DNA of 64,000 nucleotides from Eutreptiella sp. 'Long Island Sound 2002' (Eukaryota > Euglenozoa > Euglenophyceae > Eutreptiales > Eutreptiaceae): NCBI GenBank assembly GCA_964036045.1, contig OZ038393.1, positions 47,236,429 to 47,300,428 of the forward strand, given 5' to 3'. Under the pieces are notes generated by a model. It saw only the letters and a program-made list of their open reading frames with translations, was not told where the DNA came from and did not search any database. Below are positions 30,501 to 40,084 of this stretch, one piece after another. The position numbers were made by a program, and so were the translations under genes. How positions within the stretch are numbered: the stretch's first letter is position 1; the number at the start of each line of letters is the position of its first letter.

Positions 30501-32579
30501 CTGCTCGTTCAAACCTCTGTAATCAACCACCAACCTCCACTCGCCCTTCTCCTTCTTGGGCACGATGAGGGCTGGGCTGGCCCACTCACTGTAGGAGGGT
30601 TCGATCCATCCCCGCTCAATGAACTCGGCCAACAGCTTCTTCATGGCCTCGGCCCGATCGCCCTGAAGTTGGTACTCCCGATGACCATAGATCTTCGGGT
30701 TCGGCTTCAGCTTGATCTTCGCTGTACCAAACCTCCCACGATCTGGAGTGTTCTTGTTGGCGACGCCACTGAATAGCCGCGGATAGGCTTTAATCAGCCT
30801 CTCCTTCAGCTCGGCAACCTTCGGGTTCTCCTGGGCCTCTTCAGCCGCTTGCTTCGGTATCGATACAACCGAACGCACTGCGGTATAGGCCTCTTCCGGG
30901 TCCGAATCCGACTTCTCCTCGTCCGATATGCCGTCTTCATCGTCGTGGGGTGCACTTCCCACCGATAATCTTCCAAAATATGCAGCCTGGGGCTGGTGAC
31001 TGTCGATATCGACACCCATTCTTGAAAAATCCCATGTTGGTGGGTCCGACCCAACCGGACCATCATATTGGTCCGCGATGTGATCCATGACCCTCGCCAC
31101 GAACTCATCCTTCTCGTACTTGCCGGTGACCAACATCTTGTCATCCCACCAATGCGGAGATGTGACCATGGCCCGCCTCTTCTTGGCTGCCACACGGTCG
31201 TGCATCCCAATCTGCATGTAGTTGACGACGTCATCGATCTCGGCGTGGGACAGGACGTCAATGCCATCAATAGGCTGATCCGTCCCCTCCTTGGGCTCAA
31301 ACATGACCTTCATGGGCACCGCCTCCACCCTACGGATGAATGCTTCATCACCCGTGGGCTGGGCTTGCGCCCCATCCACCAGGAAAGCCTTGGTACCGCA
31401 CGCTTGACCCGGGGAGGGCATTGATACACCCTTGGCGTTGATGAACAGCTCCTCCTCTGGACCGAATGACATCTCGTTCAGGGTGATGGAGTCCAGCGTC
31501 GACTTGAGACCCTCCAGCGGACATGGGGGGGATCCTATGCCGGTTATGACCAGGATCCCCTTCGCCCTATCCGCGATGATCTTCTCCATCGTACGTCTGG
31601 TATTGTCCAGGGAGCCATGCCAATACATGGGTCCCCACTCCTTCAAACCCCAATGCCTATGCCAGGCTGAGTCTCCTCGATGCCAATGCCTCCTACACTT
31701 CCGTAAAAGTGGGGCATCCCGGGAAGCGAAGACGTCCGTCTCGGGCGCTTCGGCTCCCAGCGTCTGGATCATCCTGGCGTACACGTGCGGCGCCATTCCA
31801 TACTCCGTGAGCTGAACTCCACGGTCTCCTCTGGACTTGGCACCCACAGCTTGCACCGCTTGGACGATCCGATCCTCTTCCTCAGCATTCCACTGGGATG
31901 ATCCGCATGCATAGTCCGTGGACAGCCATGTTAGGCATTCATCATCCTCCCGGACCAGCGTTGCACGATGGGGAAGGGCTCCAATGGCATTTGCCACCAT
32001 GAAGTCATACCCCATGATCATATCCCAATCGGTAATGTCGGCCACATAGAAGTTCCCGGATAGAGTGCTTCTCTTCGCCTGATCAGGGCGGTTTAAGCGC
32101 TCATGTTCCCAGAATTCCATACTGATGGTGGCCTCATGGGTGCCACCACCCATGATCTCTCCATTGGCGACCTTCAGGCGGACCGGTCTCCGGCTGGGCT
32201 GCAGAAATTCCTCCTTGAACAACCCTCTCCGGACCAGGCTCACCTGGGCACCGGTATCCACCAACACATCCACCACCTTCTCCTCTCGTCCGCACCGTAC
32301 TCGCACTTTCAAGTGCAACTGCCGCTCCTCGCCATGAGGTGTATGGACGACACTCACGGCATGCAACTCTAGCACGTCCGGGTGCATCAGGACTTCAAGG
32401 GTATGGTCACGGATGGTGTAGATCTTGGGTTGGTCCTGCCCGTCCACGGGGCTCTCCGTGGTCGCTCCTTCCTTCTTGCCATGTCCCGTACCCACATGTA
32501 CTTCCCTTGGCAGGGCGCTCCAGGGGTTGGGAGTGGCGAAACTCAGTGGTTTTGGCTCTTCCGGAGCCTTCTTCGGCAC
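27595..32579 (-). CDS. pol: Pol polyprotein of element D, one frameshift in integrase
   Basis: The first 1338 codons (32579-28563) and a second frame (to 27595) are joined at a 1-nt shift near 28760-28790. Protease: VDTGA at 107-111. A degenerate methyltransferase-like stretch, ETDVFASRD...YWHGSLDNT...GILVI, covers ~280-350. Reverse transcriptase: VVDYRGLNEQ near 683, and FVDD near 781. RNase H: RTDTSDYAVG near 948. Integrase: HPG...CSDCAVC zinc finger at ~1217-1250. After the shift come AMDVF, CSDRGSQF and SRSNGRAE, then a chromodomain (VRWKGF, LWEPPSSF). The first codon of the open frame is GTG, and the first ATG is well inside. Gag and Pol share a frame, but TGA (32697) and TAG (32661) lie between them, so how Pol is made is unclear. 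Confidence 0.9.
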
Positions 32580-32696
32580 CCGATGTGCCTTCGCTTTCTC
32601 TGGTATTCCACTGATTTTCGGAGGAGAGACCTCCGAGGTCCCACTCCCGTGGGGGCCCCTCTAGACTTGGCTTCCCGCAGCCCCTTCCAGCTGCGA

Positions 32697-35600
32697 TCAG
32701 CCAGGACTTTGTCCACCACGTTGCTGGGCTTTGAGTTCCTCCAACGTCCTCCACATGTCCTCAGCAACTTCTTCGATCGACCTCACTCGTCGGTCTTGGC
32801 CAGGTCCACCACCATAGCCTCTTCCTCCACCTTTTCCTTGGCCTTTGCCTTGGCCCTTTCCCCCGTCTCCGCCCTTCGCCTTCCAGTCGGAAAACCGCTG
32901 CTCCTTGGGCTTCTTCTCGGGGTGGGCTGCGAAGTAGGCCTTCTTGTCCGCCTCATACACCTTGCACTGACGGTGGTCGTGTGCATGGTTGTTTCCCTTG
33001 CCATAACAGACCCAGCACCCGTCGTGCTGAGACCTGTACTCTCGGAACGAGAGCGGTGGGTTCCCGATCCTCCTTGGTCCTTCTCTGTTCTTCCTGGGTC
33101 CCACCTGGCTCCATCTGGACCGATCCTGCCCATGGTTCCTCACGTTGTGCGCCACAAACGCGAAGAAATGGGCCTCCTCGTGATCCTCCCGGGACCAGTG
33201 ATCTTGACCACTTCCACTACCATCCTCCGCAGAGTTGGCCGTGTCCTCCTGGATCTCCCGATGATGGCGGTCTTCTCGGTGGCCTCGTTGTCCATGACCA
33301 TGTGGATCCTGCACGTGGGCCTCGTTCTTCGCATTGAGCTTCAGCTCCACCGTGATGTACTTCACGATCTCGTCCAGGCTCATGCGGGCGAAGATGACTT
33401 GCATCCTCAGCGGCTCCCCGCGCCTCCAATCCACGTTGTTGAGGCGCAGCAACCTTTGCCCCATGGAGTCCCCGAATACCTCCACGTACACGGCGTTCTT
33501 CAGGCCCAACATCCGGTTGGGTTCGCCCAGGTTCCTCCTGAAGAACTCCATGATACCCGCATGGGTATCCTCCGCCGCCATAATCCTCACCGCCACGCGC
33601 TTCTTCGCCCTCTTCTTCTCCTCGTCCTCCACTCTCATCTTCCAGTTGCCGGGGAGGACGTCCTTCAGGAGGTGGCGGATCTCGCTGGCCTCGTTCCAAT
33701 CCTCCACCAGCTTGAGGCATCTGCGGTACTTCCGCAGATACCGGTTCCACTCCCGGACCCGCAACTCACCGCGGTCCAGCGGCAGCGGAATGGACCACAG
33801 GTCCTCCAGCTTCTGGTTCGGAGCGTCCACCCGCTCCTCATCCTCCAGCCACTGAAGGCAGGCCTGCTCCGTACGGATCAATCCTTCTCGGATCTGATCC
33901 CGCAGCTCCTCCTTCAGGTCCTGCGCCAGCCGGTGTGGGAATGTCTGGCATACCCACTTGTCCCGCGGCGCTCCCCGCATCTCGCCGACAACCTCCCCGG
34001 CGAAGTCCTCCCAGTCCAGGATGAAGTCATCCAGGTTGGACGGGTTCCCGTCGTAATAGGGGATTTTGATTCCCCTGAGGTCGTCAATCCTGATGGCGTC
34101 TCCGACGTCTCCAGCCACCACTCCACCGAGACGGATACCACCTGTGGCCGGGGGGTGTGAGTACACTCCCCGTACATCCCTCTCCTCCATGGAGTGCGGT
34201 CCAGTTGGGCCTGAACCCATGGGGTTTGGAATGCGGGAAGGACTTGCTCCATCGGCCGTCCATATCCCCGTATTGGGGTCCTTCGCCCACAGGTTTCCGC
34301 CTGGATGACCTCGACCATGTCCGTCGGCGCTTCCCATGGTTCGCCCCTGCATGGTGTCGATCTTCTCTTCCGCATAAACTACCATGTTCGTCGTGATCGG
34401 TACATCCGGGGCGGCATGGGACATCTGTACCGTCAGGCTCCTCGGGTCCGTGGTTACGTGCCCTTCCCGCATAGACCCACCCGGTGCCGTGTGTTCCCCG
34501 AGCATTGTGGATTCGCTGAACATGGGAACAAACGGCAGCGCACCCGGGTCAACACGCGGAGGCGCGTATGGTGCCTCTGCAGGGCCGCCCATGGGTTTCT
34601 CCATGGCGCTCCTGAGGGTCTTAACCCGCTCCACCAGCTCTACCGCGGCCGGCTTTGCCGGGAGCTCCGGACCCGAGGCGAGGGGCTGTCGCTCCTCTAG
34701 CCTTTTCAGGCGTCCCGACATGTCCTCCACTAAGTGGAGGAGGCTGTCCACCACTTGCTGCTGCTTCTGCAGGGCCAGCTCCAGATTCTCCCGGTACCGG
34801 GCCTGATCCGCTCGCAGCTCCTCCATGTGGTTCTCCGCGGCCGACTGGTCGTCCAGGATCCCCGCGACGTCCTCCTCTAGAGCGTCCTTGGCGTTGTCCA
34901 GGCGGTCAAGGTGATGCACGATGGCGTCCATCCCCATCTTCGGGTACTTGCCCATGAGGAAGGACACGTGCTCACAGTGGCACGCAGCGTGCTTTCCGCC
35001 GGATTCAGCGCAACCTGCGGTTCCCGGCACCTCAGACTCATCGCCCATGGGCGTATCGCCTATGGCATCCGTCTCTGGTCCCGTGTGCCGGGGCACAGGT
35101 GCCGTCCGGGCCCTGGCTGGCCTCTCCAACCCCTCGGCGTCGTGCTGCAGGGCGAGCTCGGGGGCCGTATGCGCCCTGGCGATCGGCGCGGACGTCTCCT
35201 CCGATTCCGAGGGTGGCTCGTAGGCTGTCCGATAGCCCTCGGAGTGCCCCTCGGATTCCCACAGCCTGACCGGGCTGGGGTCCGTGTCCATAGCCCCGGC
35301 GTCCCTTGCCGCGGACTTGGGTGACCCGCGCTTCCGGTAGCGCTGGGCCTGTCCTCCACTGCTGCCTGAATGGCAGGCCTCATCAGAGTCCTCTGCGGCG
35401 GAGCGGAGGTTGCATGCCTTTCGGCAGCGACGCTCACACATGGAGACCAGGTCCTCCATGTCACGTCCTCCTCTTCTCGAGTGTCGTTCTTCTCTTCGGG
35501 CTTCAACTTCCGGAGTTCGCCATGCTCTTGAACGTCTCGGTCCTTCTATGGCTCCAATCTCCGGCGTGGTCTCGACCGAGTCCACAATACGCACCCGGGG

Positions 35601-35765
35601 CGTACTTGGGCAGGGCTCATAAGGGCCCAAGTCCCTGGGTCGGCGGTTGGTAGGGGCAGCAGGTAAGCCTCTGCTACCATAAAGAAGGTCCCTACCAGGA
35701 CCGGCCCCCGCTGTGCCCCTTCCGCCTGTCACCCCTGCTGACTTGCTCCTGATCAACGATTGCAT
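32697..35765 (-). CDS. gag: Gag polyprotein of element D
   Basis: The frame is open from 35765, inside the 5' LTR, through the PBS. The first ATG beyond the PBS is at 35459 (MEDLVSM), which I favour as the start. An acidic, Ser/Pro-rich N-terminal part is followed by a likely coiled coil (~285-360, rich in Leu/Glu/Gln). A capsid-like region begins near 575 (IPYYDGNPSNLDDFILDW) and has many Trp and charged residues. Near the C terminus an atypical zinc knuckle, CWVC...H-x-H...C, spaced CX2CX8HX4C, precedes a Gly/Lys-rich tail. It ends at TGA 32697. It shares no clear sequence with A or B Gag. Confidence 0.85.
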   Translation of the reverse strand: MQSLIRSKSAGVTGGRGTAGAGPGRDLLYGSRGLPAAPTNRRPRDLGPYEPCPSTPRVRIVDSVETTPEIGAIEGPRRSRAWRTPEVEARREERHSRRGGRDMEDLVSMCERRCRKACNLRSAAEDSDEACHSGSSGGQAQRYRKRGSPKSAARDAGAMDTDPSPVRLWESEGHSEGYRTAYEPPSESEETSAPIARAHTAPELALQHDAEGLERPARARTAPVPRHTGPETDAIGDTPMGDESEVPGTAGCAESGGKHAACHCEHVSFLMGKYPKMGMDAIVHHLDRLDNAKDALEEDVAGILDDQSAAENHMEELRADQARYRENLELALQKQQQVVDSLLHLVEDMSGRLKRLEERQPLASGPELPAKPAAVELVERVKTLRSAMEKPMGGPAEAPYAPPRVDPGALPFVPMFSESTMLGEHTAPGGSMREGHVTTDPRSLTVQMSHAAPDVPITTNMVVYAEEKIDTMQGRTMGSADGHGRGHPGGNLWAKDPNTGIWTADGASPSRIPNPMGSGPTGPHSMEERDVRGVYSHPPATGGIRLGGVVAGDVGDAIRIDDLRGIKIPYYDGNPSNLDDFILDWEDFAGEVVGEMRGAPRDKWVCQTFPHRLAQDLKEELRDQIREGLIRTEQACLQWLEDEERVDAPNQKLEDLWSIPLPLDRGELRVREWNRYLRKYRRCLKLVEDWNEASEIRHLLKDVLPGNWKMRVEDEEKKRAKKRVAVRIMAAEDTHAGIMEFFRRNLGEPNRMLGLKNAVYVEVFGDSMGQRLLRLNNVDWRRGEPLRMQVIFARMSLDEIVKYITVELKLNAKNEAHVQDPHGHGQRGHREDRHHREIQEDTANSAEDGSGSGQDHWSREDHEEAHFFAFVAHNVRNHGQDRSRWSQVGPRKNREGPRRIGNPPLSFREYRSQHDGCWVCYGKGNNHAHDHRQCKVYEADKKAYFAAHPEKKPKEQRFSDWKAKGGDGGKGQGKGQGKGGGRGYGGGPGQDRRVRSIEEVAEDMWRTLEELKAQQRGGQSPG
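35668..35679 (-). other. Primer-binding site of element D (initiator tRNA-Met)
   Basis: On the minus strand TGGTAGCAGAGG immediately follows the 5' LTR. It is complementary over 12 nt to the 3' end of initiator tRNA-Met as found in animals and many protists (CCUCUGCUACCA). Confidence 0.9.
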
Positions 35766-38045
35766 TTCTCAAAATCCTCAAAGTCCAGGGTCCAAAATCC
35801 AAAAATATAGAAAATAAAATCCTCCTTCAACCCTGAATAGCAACCAGATCCAACAAATACAGCAATAACCCAATTCACAATCCAAATCAGGCTGCGGGCT
35901 TCCGTTCAGCACACCGGTATTCCCACGGTGGCGGGCATGTACAAGAATTGCACCAAGGAAGAAAGCCCTGAAATTGGCATATGAACACAAATAAAGCAAA
36001 GTTGGGGAAAGAGGTAAACCTACACGTTCACAACCATAAACCCCTCATTCCCTGGACTCAAGACCTTTCCTTGACTCACCAACATATTGCCCTGAACCAG
36101 GTCAAATGAGATGGTTAAATGCCATGTATCAAAAGTCACTACATAAACCCCAAAAATGTGTTCACTCCCAAGCCTCTAAATCCTAGCCCAATAGGGGAGG
36201 TGGCGTGTCATGGCCTAGAGTGGCACTCAGGACCATGCCCTACCCTGACATAACCTTGGTTGGACTTGGAGTCGAATGGGCTTAGAGAAATGACTTATGA
36301 GTTTGAACTCATAACATGCCAAAAAACTGCCAATTCACACCATATTGGCCATATATCCCATATATGCTCAAAATTGAAGTTACCACTTATCCGAAGGCTC
36401 CAAGCATGCATGGAATCGAATTCTAATATTCATGGAGGATATAGACCAAAGGTCAATGCCCATGTACATCCCCACTTTACCCTCGAAACCCCTTCGGATA
36501 TGGGCGCCACGCACTGCCCAAGTCAGCCCATGATCTTGAGACCAATTCTTGTGATCCTTCATGCGCCAAGCCAAATGGAGTACGCGATCCGGCATATGGT
36601 GGTGTTCAACTCCAAAGCATATGCCAACATATGAACAACATACCATGGTTCGACTCTCCATAGGCTTCTTGCTGTTTGCTGACCAGGTAAGTACACAAAA
36701 CGCAAAAATGAGCAAAAATTGAGGTCAAAAACATGAAAAAATGACCAAATACAAAGTTGTCATGATAGTATATCTCTATGCTCACCCATGATATCCGCTC
36801 ATGATTCAATACACAAATGATTGGAACCATTTGCGGACAATTCCCCCACTTGGATCCCCAATCGGGCGCATGGAGATACCTTCGCCACTAATATCTACAT
36901 GCCCCATGAAAATGGGAGTGCACCCATGGATCTCTTTATCAAACATACCATGAGCAATACATACGCGGTAGACTTGGTCTAGCGCTTTGAATTCCACAAT
37001 TGGGACATGGGCAAAGCCCTTGTCACGTATGGCTCCCCATCTCTTCGGCCACACGAAGATATATAACATGGGCGTGAGCATATCAAACATATACCATGCA
37101 TACAACACATACCCTCAAAATATGGCTCCCACCATGATATGCCATGTCCCTCCATTGACATAACTTCACGTTAAAAACACGTAGGAACCCAAGGAAAGTT
37201 GCTATGCAACCCCAACACTCATGCGGTACACTCGAAAGTCACAATAAAATGTTCGGTTGCACGGTCCAAGAGTTATATATCACTTTATACCCTCTTGACC
37301 ATTATCCCTTGCTATATCGGGCATGTGTATACACCAAAGGCGTTTGATGCTTCCTAAATTAAGTTGAGACCAAGGCGGTTGCAACCCAACCTTCCTTTTT
37401 CTCTTTCCTCACACTCACGCGTAGATATGGTCCTTCAAAGTGGTCCCACGATTCACTTTTGTTTCCCTTATATCTCCAAGTCAAATGGGTGGCAAGTATA
37501 AGGGAAACCTGATTCGGGCATATGGAAAGGAGTATGACCACTCGAAGAAGTCCAAATCAAGTGCGGCGATGTCGAAGTCGAAAATCCTATTTCGACATCG
37601 CGAAAAATTCAGAATAAAATTTCCAGTGCTTATTTAGAAAATTGCGGAAGCAACGAACCCTTTGCTGATGAAATCTGACCCTTCAACGGAGTATCCGCCA
37701 AAATATCTGGAAATAACAGTTAACCAATCGGTTAACGCAAAATCGCGAGCCAACTGACGGTCGCCGATACATTGACCATCAGAACGAAAGGCTGAAAAAT
37801 TACGGAAACATTATGATAATAAAACCCTGTTGATTCCTGATATTCCGATATATAAATCTCCGCTGGCGGCGCCTCGGTACTGAATATGGCCGTTCGTAGC
37901 CGGAATGGCTAAACCTATCACACTATCACGTCGGGTTAGTTCAGGTGGACGGGAGAGTATGATATCAGCCAATGGCAGCTTGCCGGCACATAGATACACA
38001 CCCCAAGTGACCCAAAGATGGCCACGGGGGTCCGAACCAGCTTCA
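35680..38045 (-). repeat. 5' LTR of element D
   Basis: About 2366 bp, nearly identical to 24835-27201. The base corresponding to the G of the terminal TG on the plus strand is A here (TAAAG), a probable point mutation at the edge next to the PBS. It contains the promoter for leftward transcription of D. Confidence 0.93.
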
Positions 38046-38049
38046 GTGA

Positions 38050-39039
38050 GTGTGGGCAATTTTGCCATTTTGGCATTTGTGGACCCAATTGGGATCGTCA
38101 CCACGCCAAGTGGCATGAAGATCTTTGAGAGCCAATAGCATGGGAGTCACCGTTGGACTCCCGGTGGATGGCGTATGGAATGGCGGATCAGATCTCCAAG
38201 CCGGCGTGCAGATATACTATTGGGAGCACCCCGGATTTTGGCTCATTTCAGGCAGCCAAAATGACCCCCTTTTGGGACCCCAATTTCAACCCCCCGTGTG
38301 GTCAATTGGCGGCCCCATATCCCTATGCCCACAGGGAGCCCGGACCTAATTCCAAGTTGTACACTCAGATATAAGTCGTAGGTCCTGCCTCCTAACCTGT
38401 GAGCCATTGGCCTTGCCCTGGCCGGGCGAGCCACGCGTGGGAATGACGCCAATTTTGGTGATTTTGGCATCATGACCCCACTTGACGAATCCGTGTTGCC
38501 CTGATGCCGGGCACTCAGAGGGAACCAGGTTGGGTGAGGGCTCCAGGGAGTTCGTACTCGAAGGGCATAGGGTCAGTTGCCTCGTCCCTACCTCTGGCGG
38601 GTCCGGACGAGAGGTCAATTTTTCCAGTTTTCGGAGCTAATATCAGTTTGGGCTGAAACAGCCCATTTTCAGCTACCAACACCTAGGGGATAATGGCGGG
38701 GCCATATCTCTGGCTCAGAGAGGAGTTGGGACCCGCCGTTAAGGGAGCATAGGGAGCCACTGTCGGTTGGCCTTGGAGCCCTTTGGTTTCCAGGAACTCG
38801 CCTGGGGCTGGGCGGGACACCCCCCCTCCTGGCAGGGTTTCACGGTCCGGACTGAGCAGGGCATGGGTTGTGTTTGAGCCCCCGCCCCCACCAGCCACTG
38901 AGAGGGTCGGACCTGGGATTGGGATATGAGTTGGGACTGAGTGTCTATTGTCCTGTGATGCCCCTACCCCAGTCCAGTCTTAACCCCATGTGTACATATC
39001 CTGATGTGTTGCTGTACATACTTTTGTTCCCGTGTTTCA
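38050..39039 (+). repeat. 5' LTR of element E, second part
   Basis: It continues the E LTR after D and matches 45179-46003 up to about 38873. Beyond that only this copy exists. A plausible end is TTTCA at 39035-39039, which would give TGAA...TTCA termini, followed after three bases by TGGCAAGGATCC as a possible primer-binding site of unidentified tRNA. The end is not proven. Confidence 0.6.
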
Positions 39040-40084
39040 GAGTGGCAAGGATCCTGAAACGCTTTGTCACATGACATGAGCGCATTGATGCCCCTGTGAG
39101 CGTAGTGCTTTGCCTGCCTGCTCACTTGCGCGTGTCCGGCGCAGCCTCCCGTGGCCAGGCCCCCCACGGGAACGCGTCAAAAGCGTTTCACCGCCGCGGG
39201 GTTACCCATCCCTCGCATGCCACTCGGGGCCACCAAGCCCGAGCAGCGCAGCGCAGCAGCTCGCAGCTTGCAGCTCGCAGCGCAGCGCAGCGGCTCGCAG
39301 CGCCGCCCAGCGACAGCGCCGAGTTCGTCACGGAGCCCGCAGCGCCGTCCAGAGCATCGCCCTGACCGCGCCGCGACCGTGAAGGAGGTGCAATGACCAG
39401 GACTCCCGCATCAGCGAGTCACATCGGCCGACCAGCAAGGCCGCGTCAACCACCTCCACAACCACCGGCTGACCAGCACCAGCCGCACACCCAGTCCAGT
39501 GCTGCATCGCCCGCCTCAACAAACACCACCAGGACCAGTTCGTTGAGCGGAACGAGTGACCACCAAGGACCTCAAGACCAGCTACGCCCCCCGCTGCCAT
39601 GGCAAACTGGCAAGAAGCGGGCAAGACGTGGCCGCGGCCCGACCCCCATGCGGCACACCTGCTGCGTGGGTTGGTTTGGGACCAGCACTACCGCCACAGC
39701 CACCCCCAGTGCGAAGGCGGCATGCCCGGGAGCTTCGAGCTCCGCACGGACATGGCCTCTGACCGCCTGCAGGCCGTGGAGGACTGGCTGCGGGCGGAAG
39801 GGGTTTGCCTTCCACTTCCAGCAGAGGCGCTGGAGGACCTGGACCCGGCTGGACAGGCCCGGCGAAGGGCTGCGCCCCGACGGGATTGAGGAGGACGAGA
39901 ACTCCAACGAGTACCCGTCGGGCGCCTCGATCAATGTCTCCATGTGGGACATGATCGAAAAAAACTTCCCGGAACCGGGGAGCAAGCGCAGGCTGCAGGG
40001 CAGCAGCAGCGCGTCTCCGGGGAAGGAGAAGCGGTCCGCCGGGGACAGGAAGCGGGACCGGAAGTGGCGGGAGTACCAGGAAGG
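39040..40084 (+). other. Unrecognised GC-rich internal segment of element E
   Basis: This segment takes the place of gag and protease. It begins with a low-complexity GCAGC/CTCGCAG array (about 39240-39320). A frame with ATG at 39599 in a good context encodes about 96 residues (MANWQEAGKTW...) and ends at 39887-39889. A second frame (39393-40109) contains a Glu/Lys/Arg-rich stretch (EDENSNEYPSGASINVSMWD, then basic residues) that runs up to the RT. They may be one gene broken by a frameshift near 39880. I recognise neither. Captured host sequence or a very diverged Gag are both possible. Confidence 0.45.

Larger units (their letters stand above)
24835..38045 (-). mobile_element. Element D, complete young Ty3/gypsy retrotransposon (minus strand)
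   Basis: This 13.2-kb element has LTRs of about 2.37 kb, a GTGA duplication, a 12-nt iMet primer-binding site and a PPT. Minus-strand order: 5' LTR (35680-38045), PBS, gag (to 32697), pol (32579-27595), 3' noncoding (27213-27594), PPT, 3' LTR (24835-27201). The LTRs differ at roughly fifteen to twenty positions by eye (under 1 percent), making D the most recent insertion here. One frameshift in the integrase is the only clear lesion. It lies within the 5' LTR of E. Confidence 0.95.

Noticed and set aside
32382-34160. A ~590-codon open frame on the plus strand
   Set aside because: It is the antisense shadow of D gag and pol in GC-rich DNA and has no recognisable domain.
39240-39320. A CRISPR-like or minisatellite array
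   Set aside because: It is irregular GCAGC/CTCGCAG low-complexity sequence without uniform repeats or spacers.
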